A DNA stretch of 64,000 nucleotides from Hippasteria phrygiana (lineage: Eukaryota > Echinodermata > Asteroidea > Valvatida > Goniasteridae). Where the stretch lies: positions 620,001 through 684,000 of the forward strand of contig JAZGUH010000368.1 of NCBI GenBank assembly GCA_037893225.1. Reading direction: 5' to 3'. Positions 22,115-33,700 of the stretch are shown one piece after another (the stretch's first letter is position 1; every line of letters begins with the position of its first letter). Below the pieces are notes generated by a model. The model saw only the letters and a program-made list of their open reading frames with translations, was not told the origin of the DNA and searched no databases. Position numbers and translations under genes: made by a program.

Positions 22115-22949
22115 CAAAGCTTATATTGTTACATCCTTGAACAAAATGCATTAATTCCTGCTGAAAAAAAATCCATAGCACATACACACTGTACATGTGC
22201 AATAGAACGTTAGATTCTTTTATATATTCAACAGACTAAAAATGCCTGTTGATTGAATTGCAAATCAATGGTTCTATTTTGTGGTTGCCAGCTGCAATGA
22301 CCTTCACTCAAAGTGCAGTAGACAAGGCTGAATGGGGATTTTATTACAGGAGAATAGTGCAAGTGGCCAGCACTAATGCAGTTGGAATTGGCCTTGGAGG
22401 GGCTGTTTTTTAGCAGATGAAACTTTTGATCAGAAACTGACATCATATCGTGAAAAATATACCTTTTAGTAACATGTGCACATGCACATGAGTCACAATA
22501 ACCTTTGTACGACTTCTCCTTAGAACTGCTACACATTTATTTTCCAAAAGAGTCAAATTTGCAAAAAACAAACATATGGCACACAACTACATGTACATGT
22601 ACATGTACGTATGGGGGAGGTGAGTTGGTCTGACCAATCTGGGATAATTTCTTTGGTATTTATTGAAGATTTATCCTCTATTTAGATCTAGATCCAGGAA
22701 AACTTGGTGGAGGGTAGGGCTGGCAACCTAAAATGTGGCCAATACATAGAGTGGCTTTTAGCCTTGTATTGAGAGACTTCCATAGTTCCATTAGAAAGAA
22801 AAATAACATTTAGGTTCTGCCCACTTGAAGATTGTTACCAAACAAGATCCATCAACAAACACAAACACATATAGAATGTGTACTGTTTAGAATAGTAAAC
22901 TTTTATTTACTTCTTTAATAAATACACAATACACAAGTGTTGTAGTCAG
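22115..22949. other. No gene recognised
   Basis: ACATGT motifs at about 22590; no exon or paired ends seen. Confidence 0.35.
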
Positions 22950-23098
22950 GGCCACAACCTCCGAGGCCGAGGCCACCTCCGAGGCCGAGGCCACAACCTC
23001 CGAGGCCGAGGCCACAACCTCCGAGGCCGAGGCCACAACCTCCGAGGCCGAGGCCACAGTGTCAGAGGCCACAGTGTCAGAGGCCAAGGCCGAGGCCA
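22950..23098. repeat. 21-bp GC-rich minisatellite
   Basis: Units containing CCTCCGAGGCCGAGGCCACA repeated about five times, then two AGTGTCAGAGGCCAC variants. The 21-bp unit is open in frame, giving an artefactual VVASASE-type peptide on the minus strand. Confidence 0.9.
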
Positions 23099-23716
23099 GC
23101 TATTAAACACATACTAAATCACTCAAACAAGGTTAAGATTTTGTTGGATTTTTATATTTTTAAATTAACGGCATTTTGATGAAGTCTGAGTGATCATGCA
23201 CGCCCGCGGAAAGCTCAAGCAAGCGCAGGATGGTACTAGACATGCGAATAACAGGTTGGTTCCATCTACTTTCCTGTCCCCATTATCGCTTTAGCTAATG
23301 CCCACTTAATGTTCACTCGTTCAGGGCCGAGTGGTGGACCAGGACCCAGTTTATAGCAGGAGTAGACTGGTTCTTTAACAAGAAGATTAGATGCTACCCG
23401 AGTACGTGCAATGTAACACAATATACAAGGTGCGATCAAAAAGTTCCGATAACCTCGACCCCTCGTACCGATGAGACTGATTTGAGTTCCAAAGCTTCGT
23501 CAGAAAAGCGCTTACTGATCTTCACCAGGGTCAAGCTGACATTAGACTTGGTTCCAAGTCTGTGATCGTGGTTTTTGTCGGCCTGATAGCCAATACAATC
23601 ACAGAATAGTGCCGGAAATAGCGCCCTCTTGCGTCCTCTTGTGAGTTAACCTTGGATCACGATCACGAGCCCGATCGCGAGTTAGTGTGTGATAACCAAT
23701 ATGGGTAATGACGTTT

Positions 23717-24033
23717 AGCGTGGCTGATGCAGACAAAAAGCGCATCACTCAGCTGGAGAGCAACATCAATGAGTCGATCCAATTCGAAAGCCGACGTATA
23801 ACCGATCCTGAAAACAAGGTATAGGAGCTGGAAAATATGTGCCAACATGTCAGAACCATTGATCAACAGCTGGCTGACCACAATGAAATGCTAAACAAGC
23901 TTGGGCGCTTTAGCAGACGTAACAATGTCAGAGTGATCGGCCTTCCCCAAGACAAAGATGAAGACTGCCTGAGCCTGACCAAGAATCTGCTTCGAGACAA
24001 GTTTGAAAATGATATAAATTTCCACTTTTCTTG
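23717..24033 (+). pseudogene. LINE ORF1-like coiled-coil relic
   Basis: Frame ADKKRITQLESNINESI ... stop (TAG at 23822-23824) ... HVRTIDQQLADHNEMLNKL then SRRNNVRVIGLP. A coiled coil followed by the RRNNVRVIGLP motif is typical of L1-type ORF1 proteins. One in-frame stop and no start; a dead fragment. It is followed at 24040-24115 by a different dispersed repeat. Confidence 0.6.
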
Positions 24034-24649
24034 ATGACAGCACACCTGGTGCCATCATTTCAAAGGATAATTGAGACTACTATTAACTTCTAGTCAGGTA
24101 TTTCGTAATAATTCAGTAAAACAAAATTGGAGGATTACCAATCCTGTACACCACCTTTAAGTTTGTATATATATATATCATTTATTGACTTGCTTAAGTT
24201 CGAAACATCAGGCCAGCTAATTTTTTGATATATCATTTATTTACGTTATTTATTCTCACTTTCAGTATAATGCTTTTCTTTATATTTTTCAGATATTGTG
24301 GTAGGAATTTTTTCACTTTCTTTATTTTATATATATAAAATGTTTTGACATCCATTGCTTTTCATTTATTGCTCAAGTTTCACTTTGGGTCTTGTGCACT
24401 GCATTAATCTTGGAGCCTGCTTTATACTTATTGTTCTTGTTCATCCTCCTGGCTTCATTTTTGTTATTTATACTGAGTTGTTTTTCTTTTGTAGCAAGCT
24501 CGATTCTCGCACCCACATTTCCTTGTGTATTACCAATTATTATTTTACCACTGTATTCATTTTATTAATTGATTTCTTTGTCTTATTTGTTTATTTTAGT
24601 TCGCTTGTGTATTTTGTTTCAATGTTCAACCAAAAACAGTGCGTGTGAC

Positions 24650-25308
24650 TTGTTTAACGAGGACAGCATGTTAGCAGCTGATGATAATAATTATTCGTAT
24701 TATGATACCGATGGTTTTAATCAATTAAACAATACACAAGGTGATTTGTCTATTTTCTACTTAAATTCCAGGAGTCTCTGTAAACATTTTTTCAACGTCC
24801 AGGATTACTTTTGTTCTCTGAACACTTCCTTCTCCGTGTATGGGTTTACTGAAACCTGGTTCAAAGAAACTCCTCCTTTATTCACATGAACAACTTCCAT
24901 CTCATTCACTCGTCAGGGCGTAACCGAGTAGGAGGAGGAGTTGCTCTTTTTATCAGTGATTGTCTGAATTTCATCAAAAGAGACGATCTTATGTGTTCCT
25001 GTGATGATTTTGAATGTGTGTTCGTTGAGATTCAGCGTGACAATGTCTGTAATCTTGTCGTCGGAAATGTTTACAGAGCTCCTGGCACATCTATTGATAC
25101 TTTTCTTAGATCATTTGATACTTGCCTCAACAAGATCACCAATGAGAAGAAACTGTGTTATGTAATGGGAGACTTTAACCTTGATCTTGCCAATTATGCT
25201 ACTTATCAGCCTACAGAGGATTTTGTAAATACTTTTTATGCCTATGGTCTTCGCCCATTGATAGATAAAGCCACTCGTATCACTACCCACAGCTCCACTC
25301 TTATTGAC
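24650..25308 (+). pseudogene. Non-LTR retrotransposon endonuclease relic (CR1/Jockey-like)
   Basis: APE-type endonuclease motifs: LSIFYLNSRSL, then GFTETWF (catalytic Glu), a frame break near 24885, then GGGVALFISD, GNVYRAPGTS and GDFNLDL (catalytic Asp/Asn), ending at HSSTLID. The final His motif and the whole reverse transcriptase are missing; a SINE starts there. Confidence 0.85.
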
Positions 25309-25470
25309 AAGTCACTTCTGACTAGCGCCCACCCGAATAAAGAAACTGACAATTTGAGAGACCGCCAACACAGGGCAAGATAGCTCCGTTGGTAGAGCGC
25401 TAGTACGGTAACCTGGAGGTCGCGGGTTCAAATCCCGCTCCTGCCAGTTTCTTTGTTCACTTTGAAAATG
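25309..25470 (+). mobile_element. tRNA-derived SINE
   Basis: Contains CGCCCACCCGAATAAAGAAA, then a tRNA-like block at about 25375-25447 with A box TAGCTCCGTTGGTAGAGCG, B box GGTTCAAATCC and CTCCTGCCA, followed by TTTCTTTGTTCAC. The same block recurs at 28370, 28630, 57085, 62555 and 62860, so it is a repeat family and not a tRNA gene. Confidence 0.8.
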
Positions 25471-25560
25471 TATTCAAGTTTACCTAGTCAGTTTCCCTTG
25501 TGGATTGTTTGACGAATACTTTGTATTTTGTTAATTGTTTTTGAAAAGATGGAAATAAAT

Positions 25561-25929
25561 GTTCTAGCCAGGGTGAAATTAAAGCATAGGGGAATTTTGC
25601 TCAAGGACAAACAATGTGAGCGCAGAGTACGAATTCCCGAAGCCCTTACAGCGTGGAGTCCGGGGTCCGTTTCAGGGGCCTGAAAAATTTCGGATTCTAG
25701 ATGATCTGTGATGCAATATGAGGCAATTCGTGGCCACTTTCCCTTGATTGTTTTGAGCAAAAGTTTTTTAAATTATATCTACAGGCAAAATTTGAAATTG
25801 TATAGAATATACTCTTGCTCTTAAATTTATAGCGTCGTGGTAGCGTAAGGGCCGGGCAGGATTCAAGCGTAGTGCTAATTCCTGAAAGCGTAGTGGGTGC
25901 TAGCGCTATTTAATGCCTGGCTAGAACAC
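25561..25929. mobile_element. TIR element with GTTCTAGCCAGG ends
   Basis: Left GTTCTAGCCAGGGTGAAATT, right AATGCCTGGCTAGAACA. About 370 bp, no coding capacity. Confidence 0.55.
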
Positions 25930-26228
25930 TGCACCATTGGTTGAATCACATTACGTTAGACTGAGGTGCGTTTGTGTATCAACTAACAAGGTGCACATGT
26001 GGCCACTTGCATGTGTTCGGAATTTTTGTGTTTACAATTTAGAATGTCATGTGAACGGCAACGGGTCAATTGCCCGTGTTGCTCCTAGTGTACATGTATG
26101 TAAGCGCATTTTGCCAAGGAGAATTTCCCTCACCCCTCCACCAAGAATAAAGTTCCTGGCCTGTCTGATTTCTAACAAAATTCTGTTGTGTACGCACTGC
26201 CATGCCAGACTACATGTAGAAAGGATCC

Positions 26229-26505
26229 TCATCGGAAAGATTTTACTTTAACACCCCCCCCCCCCCTCCCACAATCGAATGTGTGGATACGCACACGCAG
26301 TCACAAGGAGTATGAATCGGCCTTCAGATTGTTCACATTATATGTTGATTTCTACCTCATTTTTTTACGGATTTTGCTGACAAATCTTGAAGTAACATGT
26401 TGTGCCACATGTTTAAACAGTTGTATGATGAAGGGGGTTGGTTATTTTCCAACTTGAAGATTTTGCTGTTCCTGACCCATGTTGGTGGGGGGAAAGTTTC
26501 ACTGC
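26229..26505. mobile_element. MITE with long CCCCC-containing inverted ends
   Basis: Left GGAAAGATTTTACTTTAACA followed by a C tract; right TTTGCTGTTCCTGACCCATG then GGTGGGGGGAAAG. Same family as 56572-56900 and the half copy at 34185-34426. Confidence 0.6.
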
Positions 26506-28017
26506 ATTGATTCTACTAGCTTGGTGTAAATTGTAATGTAACATTTACTAACAAGTTCATTTATATTATTATGCTACTTCCTGCATGAGAAGTTGTCAGC
26601 AAGATATATTAATTTGCTGCACTGTTTTGTACATGCACCTGTGCCACACGTTTACACGAGGCATAAAAAAAAAGTTGGATGGGAGAAGGGCCAACTACAT
26701 CATGTACATGTACATTGTACATTGATGTCATTGTAGTCGTACATGTACATCATTACATGTTGTAAATGTACAAATGTACATGTACGGATCAGCGCTTGTG
26801 AGCGAGTGAATGGATTACCACTGATTACTTACCTTCAGGCTCAACACTCGACGTTATCACGATTTCAGGTAATGAAGGGGATTCCATTATGCACAAAGTT
26901 TCTGGGAGAGTTCCACAAAATGTACAGCAGAATTGTAAATCACTGAATACTGCCTTTGTGCACCGTCATCAACATGACCGAACTCAAAACTTACAAAATA
27001 CATATTCTTCCTGATACTGAACTGGTAATAATCATCATGCTAAAGCATTTTGCTATTTGCTCAACCATGGTATTTCTCCATGGCTCAACCACCCAAGTTT
27101 TTAATGACTTGACCCCAAAACGTACGTGCGTGATCCATCCCCTTCGCGTGGTACGTTTGAGTGGTTTGGTGCGTGAACGTACCTCGCCGGCCACACACAT
27201 TCGCAACATAACGGAAACTACTCACGCTTTGAGACCTTGAACTCATCAGTAGACATCGCCATTTTCACCTGAGCTTGGCGCAAAATTTGAGATGACAGGT
27301 TTCACTTCTCGCTGAGAAGTTTGCATCGAGAGCATGGATGTCGCGGCACGGCGTCAGGCATCACGGGTACATTTCAAACACGTGCGTGCTGAGCGCTAGC
27401 GCTGCGCTCTGTCATGACGTGGGAAAGTTTATTTTGAAATAAGGGGTTTCCAAAATGACAAGATTGTTGAAAACAATTGGTTTTTAGTTGGCGCAGGACA
27501 AAAATCAAGAAGAGAAAGCAGCTTCTGTGATAACCCATTCACATAGGAATACATTTATTTGGTTTTCCATTAACACAAATACAAATCACTCACCATATCA
27601 TATCACATTGGTCAATGTTTGAATCGCATAATTCACTTATTCCGGAGATCGGCGGCAGGAGTAGCCAAAACTGATATCAGAATAATTAAGATGAATGTAC
27701 TAAACAAAATAAAAACATACATTGGGTGGACTTCATATTCAGCACGTGACACAGCCTTCCTTTTTTGTGTAGCCTACTTACACCCCGTCGCGCGCTGGGT
27801 GGACCCACAGTTACCCACTGTATATAGGCATGGAGGCTATGTCGCGTTCCATCCATCCATTCACCATCAATTTCCTACATTTCTTAAAAGATGTCACTTT
27901 AATTAGTACTTAAGATCATGATTTCTTTAAAATTATTATGAAAACCGTCAAACAAACCACAAGGGCAACTGCCTGAATTTAAATCAATTCCCAAAGTTAC
28001 CCCCCCCCCCCCCCCCC
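26506..28017. other. Intergenic, no gene recognised
   Basis: Several ACATGTACA clusters (26700-26790) and a SINE-tail-like piece (about 27940-27975). C20 at 28000-28019. No exon supported. Confidence 0.4.
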
Positions 28018-28019
28018 CC

Positions 28020-28344
28020 GGCGGATCCAGGATTTTGTGCAGGGGGTTTCTGAAATTCCCAAAATGTTCCGTCTGCGAATTTTTGTTTACAAGCGGCGGG
28101 GGCCTGGGGTTGGGTGGGGGGGCTGACAAACCTTCTAACTATTGGTGGCGCCATTTAACCTCTTTGTTTTGTTCTTATCCACAGGCAAAATAGGACATGT
28201 GGGGTTTCTAGTTTGCAACTTTAGGCGTAGGCCCCTGCAAGCAACTAAAAAAACAAAAAACATAAAAACAAAATGGCAACGTGCAGGGGGTTTCGACCCC
28301 AACCCCCCCCCCCCCCCCCGGCCCCCCACCCCTGGATCCGCGCC
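28020..28344. mobile_element. Element with GGCGGATCCAGG ends
   Basis: Left GGCGGATCCAGG, right CCTGGATCCGCGCC, each next to a C tract (28000-28019, 28303-28319). GCAGGGGGTTTC occurs near both ends. Confidence 0.5.
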
Positions 28345-28361
28345 TTCCCCCATTATAAAAT

Positions 28362-28500
28362 CTGACAGGAGTAGGATTCGAACCTGCGACCTCCGAATTA
28401 CTGTAGGCTTACTAGCGCTCTATCTACCAACGTCTTGCCATCTTGGTATCTTTGTCAGGGACGCTCGTTAGAATCTCGGAATCCCACATCTCGACTAAAG
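28362..28500 (-). mobile_element. tRNA-derived SINE, diverged copy
   Basis: Minus-strand B box (GGATTCGAACCTGCGACC on +) and A-box-like segment (GCGCTCTATCTACCAACG on +). Same family as 25309. Confidence 0.7.
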
Positions 28501-28612
28501 TTGGGAACACGAATTCAGACAAGGGAAAATGCGTGCGGAGAAGTGACCCCCAAACCCCCCTCTGGACCCGCCCTGAACCCAGGGATTCTAATCAAAGTAG
28601 TATAGACTTTCG

Positions 28613-28800
28613 AAGTGAACAAAGAAACTGGCAGGAGCGGGGTTCGAACCTGCGACCTCTCCGGGTTACCGTACCGGCGCTCTACCAACTGAGCTATAGA
28701 TCTTGCCCTATATGTTGGCGGTCTCCCAAATTGTCAGTATCTTTGTTCGGGTGGGCGCTAGTCAAAAGTCATCAACCCAGAATGCCGTATAGCCAGGGAT
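28613..28800 (-). mobile_element. tRNA-derived SINE
   Basis: On + it reads GTGAACAAAGAAACTGGCAG, GGGTTCGAACCTGCGACC, GCTCTACCAACTGAGCTA, then the SINE body GTTGGCGGTCTCCCAAATTG and GGTGGGCGCTAG. The best-preserved A and B boxes of the family here. Confidence 0.82.
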
Positions 28801-29051
28801 CACAAAGTAGTATAGGTTTAAGCAATGCATTTTTTTTGATAATGAAAAAGAACCTCCCCTCTTCGCACCCGGCCCGACCGGCCAGGAACCTCCCCTCCCT
28901 CTATACCCAGCACGATATGGGGCAGAGGGGTACCCCCCTTTTTGTCCCTATACCCTATACACTCTCCAGACTATTGTTACCTAACACATCCCCCCTAGAC
29001 CTCTGAAAAGAATTCCTGAGATTCCGGGAACACAATGACCAACACAAAAGA

Positions 29052-29073
29052 GGGGGGGGGGGGGGGGGGGGGG
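29052..29073 (+). repeat. G22 homopolymer upstream of CCT3
   Basis: Twenty-two consecutive G about 170 bp before the CCT3 start codon; able to form a G-quadruplex. Confidence 0.9.
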
Positions 29074-29246
29074 TTCGCTCTGCCCATATCGTGCATCATA
29101 TGCCTCCCTCGCTTGTCTTTTTGTTGGGAACCTCAATCAACGGCTCTGACCACGATTTTGATGGAGCGCCCTCTTTTGGTTTACGGTCCGTGATCGATCG
29201 CCGACCGCATGTGTGCAGCGTGATTTCTCTCAACGAAAAATTCACG
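29074..29246 (+). promoter_or_regulatory. Likely promoter and 5' UTR of CCT3
   Basis: Unique-looking sequence between a 22-G homopolymer (29052-29073) and the CCT3 start codon. I see no convincing TATA box. The reading frame stays open upstream of the ATG, but the conserved gamma-subunit N-terminus begins only at the ATG pair at 29247/29250, so I place the start there. The transcription start cannot be fixed from sequence alone. Confidence 0.35.
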
Positions 29247-29286
29247 ATGATGAACGCCGGAGGTGGACAGCCGATTTTGGTCCTAA
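29247..29286 (+). CDS. CCT3: CCT3 exon 1
   Basis: Begins with two consecutive ATG codons (29247 and 29250); either could start translation. Encodes the [14 protein letters not shown]-terminus and ends in phase 1 at donor GTGAGT (29287). Intron 1 is only 83 bp. Confidence 0.92.
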
Positions 29287-30670
29287 GTGAGTACATTTCT
29301 TTCGATTATAGAGTAATTTCGGGTAAAGGAAGAATCCATGAATTAATTCCCGGGTCTTTTCCGTTTCAGGTCAAAATACGAAACGAGAAAGCGGTCGTAA
29401 AGTGCAGCTTGGCAATGTGACGGCGGCGAAGGTAAGCTGTGCATGGATTGATGGAAGACGCCATGTTGTTCAGTGCACATGGCAGGCGCACCTTTTTTGG
29501 AAATAAATAAAACTTGAATTAGCCTATACGTTGCATTCTGTAGAGTAGAACTCTTGGCGTATTGTCATCGATTACTGTGTCATTTATTTCACCAGTACCA
29601 TATATTAAACTTGATTTGGTATGACATGATCTACACAATTACAAGGCTGCTGTGTGTGGTGCAGAATTGAAGAACATTCTAGAAACGCTCACTGCATTTT
29701 GTACAGAAGTAATGCATGACTCATGTACATTATTATGTTAGGCCTATTATCTGTACACATGACTGGGGTGTTTACAGCATCTTAACAAAATACCCCCATT
29801 ACTGAGTTATCTTAATGTTTTTTTATTGTATTTAATTTTTAAAATGTCCTTGTTTTCATTGGTTGACAAATATAATGACATGACCGTGTACATGTATCGT
29901 GCGACCATCTAAATTCGCGCGTATTAATATTCGCGCACCTACCTTTAGCGTCGCGTAACTATTTGTTTACGATACGCAATTACGTAATTCCAAAGTTTAC
30001 CGATTGAAACGTCACATCTGCCTCGTTTGCGGTCAAGATGTGGAAAATCAAGGCGTTCCCGGTTAGTATTTTGCGTTAATTTATGAACTGATAATGTTTT
30101 TTAACAGTTTGAGTAAGATACAATTAATTGTTGATTAGAAGGGCCCGTAGGAGTCGAACAATTTTACCGAAAATACACGAACGTACGTTATCTGTGAGAC
30201 CAAAGTATAAATGATTGATTTTGCGTCATATCTGTGACAACAGAGGGCGTGAATAAAAAATACGGGGCATCAGAGGGGCCTTGCGCTTTATAATTTTTTT
30301 ACACGAAACTTAAAAAAAATTGAAAAGACGGATCTTAACAGGAGTCTTAACGTTTCAGAAAAATACTATTAGAGTAGGCCTACTTAAGTTGACATTCGGT
30401 TGCAAAAACCTACATATCTAAAGTTAGACCTAAATATTGTACCTATCGCCTCGGGCGAAGGAATTCGATCGGGAATTTCTAAATTTGAAGCTACACATGC
30501 AACTTGAATCCAGGCATTCATTACTTTCAAAAGTGTGTGTTGGGGGTGGGGGCAGTGCGGGCCTGTTGCTGCCCTTTTAAAAATATTTTTCTTGGGCGGA
30601 ACTGCCAAATTTTTTTTTTTTGGGGGGGGGGGGGGGGCATTTGGAAAAAGGGGAAGGGGAAATGGAAATT

Positions 30671-30718
<48 letters not shown>

Positions 30719-33700
30719 TTCCCCCACTTAAGTATGATTTGCAGGTGTTAGGCCTAGGCCTTTGTATTTATTTCCGCAGATGTTCCTATTTTTATGTTAA
30801 CAAAATTAATCTTTTTCTTTTTTTTTGCAAATAAAAATCAGGTCAAACTTATAACGAAATTAAAAGCAATAAACATACAAAGAAACAAGATGCCTCCCTT
30901 TCTTATTGTCTATAAATCGGGTTTTTAATTGACAGAATATGTGCACCAGCCCAGTACAATCCAGAGCTACGGGCAGAGAAGCTTTGCAAATCCCAAGGTG
31001 ATGAAGAGCACAAGTCGACAACCCCGCAGCATCAAGATCACCAGCAGCAGATGGCATCGGCAGAAATGCAGAATGTTGATCCACAATCAGAAGAACGACG
31101 TGGACAACTAACGGAGAATACTGTCCATAGAAGAAGTGGAAACGGAGAATACTGTCCAAAGAGTAGAAGTAGATACGTTCTTCAAAGAAAAAGAAGAAAG
31201 AATCGGCCAAAGAAAGAAAGCTGCGAAAAAAAGAAAATGTATGAGTTATGTTGTTTCTGGCAAAGTCATAACAGAAGACACGACCATAGAAAAGATGAAA
31301 GAATATGAAGAATCCTTGTCTAGAAATAAACGAAGGACGATGGCACCCACCACGACGACAAAATCCAACAAGACCATGGTTGCTCAGAAGAAAATGTCCA
31401 CGTCTCAGCCCGCGCGGAACGAGCGGTGTGCACACCTCGGTCGTCAGATCATCACAAAAGGCAACAAGTTATCTTTCTTGTGAATCGTCCGAAGAGGAAC
31501 TTATTGACGATTCAGAGAAGTGTTGTGTTTGTCATCGGTATCAACCAGTTGATGAGTTGGCGCGGTCCGACAGCATCTATTTCACATCTTGGGGACAGTG
31601 CATGTTGGAAGGATGTGGTCACTGGACTCACATTCAATTTTGTTGTGATGTCAAGCGTCTGAGAGCAAAAGACACGTTCTTCTGCCCCTGTCATGGTATG
31701 CCCTGCATACCAACAGTGGAGGAGTAACTGTGTCCTAACAGAAAACTGTATATTCATGTACATTGTATATACGTTTGACAAATTTGTCATTATTATCTTA
31801 GGAGCTACTGTCTACACTCCAAGTACTGACTCTAAATCTTGTATCTAAATCAGTATTTTAACTTTTCCTTCATTACGTCGACAAGATGTAGCCTATTCTA
31901 CAAGTTAAGTAGGGCCTACAAGTCACGTCGCACGCCGCACTGCACAATTTGTAAAAATATAGTTCCACGGGGCTCTCGTAGAGTGTGACGCATGACCCTC
32001 GCGCTATGCGCGAATTTCGGCTACATTGATTTCAAAACCTCGGATGCGGGGTGTTTGAAGATAACGAGACTTGCTGTGTACTAATGACACTTACTCGGCT
32101 TGGAAATGTATTTTCAGGTAGGTAGCAACACTGGGAGGATAGAAGTATAGTCAAAAGCTCCATGTTATTTTGTTTATGTGAGTGAAATTCGTCGTGAAGT
32201 CTTAGGTGCGCGAAAATTGCCAACACGAGGATACATGTGTACTACTCTCTAGTCCGAGTAACTTGGACCCTTCTTATCGCCTTTTTTAACATTTGGACAT
32301 ATCTGGCTATAGTAGGGTCCAAGTAAGTGTGCGCCGTTGGCCTATTCATTAATTAAATACGTCTGAAGACCCAACAAAAACATCAGATTTCACCCTTAAA
32401 AACGACCACCAAAATACTAGATACGCCACCTGAGGAATAAGTGGAGTTCCATGATTAAGATGGATTGGAGGCACTATTATTACGAGCACGGTTGGGACGA
32501 GAACTTGGTTTATCACGAGCATATTTCGTCAGTCCCGACCAAAACGTGCACATTTCTGTGGGAGAAAATTTGCCTAATATGAGAAGCATTAATACGAGAA
32601 GACGGTTACGACGAGCATTTTTGGCGGCCCGGTTGAATAAAATCGTGACCCCTCGACCTTGCATGACGTCACCCCTGCGCGGACGCACGCACGCACGCAC
32701 GCATAATACACTGCGCGACAAGCCGTATGCCGGGGACTGTTTCATGAATGTACAACGGACGTGTCGGTCTGATTGGAGGCTGCATGCACGTGGGAGTCGT
32801 TCGTGTATTGTTCTGTTACGTTTTATTATTGGGGATGTTCCTTCTTGGTTTCATTATTTCACCCCCCCCCCCCCTCCCCCAAAAAAGAATTTTAAAAATA
32901 TGTAAACAACCCCTCCACCCCCCCCTAAAAAAAGATAAGTTGTGCTTTAATTTCATGTTAAATCTCAGGCAGATGGGCAGATACACCAGATACATGTACT
33001 TGTAATTAAATTAAGATCAAGCAGTTTGATCTTCCTTAACAAAATTACACCCACCCCCAATAATAAAACACAATAGAACAATACAAAAACAAAACGAGTC
33101 CCACGCGCGTGCAGCCTCCAATCAGACCGACACGTCCGTTGTACCATTCATGAAACAGTCGCCGGCATACGGCTTGTCGCATGGTGTATTATGCGTGCGT
33201 GCGCCCGCGCAGGGGTGACGTCATGTAAGGTCGAAGGGTCAAGATTTGAACTCCATAATGGCGAAAAGACGTGTCTTACGGGTGTCTCTGAATTGAACGG
33301 TAAATTTCACTTTTTATCCGGATGGTAAATAAACCTTAGTACCTCCATCTTAATCATGGAACTCCACTTGTTCCTCAGGTGGCGTATCTAGTGTTTTGGT
33401 GGTCGTTTTAAGGGTGAAATCGGTTGTTTTTGTTGGGTCTTCAGACGTATTTAATTAATGAATAGGCCAACGGCGCACACTTACTTGGACCCTATTATTG
33501 CCAGATATGTCCAAATGTTAAAAAAGGCGATAAAGTGTCCAAGTTATTCGGACAACCTGTGTACACAGTACACCTACATATACATTGTAGACTGTATGAT
33601 ATGCCATGGCAATTTTAGATTAGGGAAGTACATAACAGGCCTATGCTTTGAAATTAAGGTTAAAAGCTCACTTTACATTATACCTCCATTTCTGTACATC

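Noticed and set aside
24355..24648. A hydrophobic 97-codon plus-strand ORF
   Set aside because: T-rich sequence before the LINE endonuclease relic; looks like a membrane protein only by composition.
25375..25447. A tRNA gene
   Set aside because: A and B boxes are present, but the block recurs at least six times with shared non-tRNA flanks, so it is a SINE family.
28142..29006. Plus-strand ORFs of 109 and 187 codons
   Set aside because: They read through SINE copies and C-rich repeat ends; no conserved domain.
30504..30834. Proline- and glycine-rich ORFs
   Set aside because: Produced by the G16 and C45 homopolymers.
30860..31435. A 191-codon minus-strand ORF
   Set aside because: Antisense shadow of the A-rich pogo-like relic.
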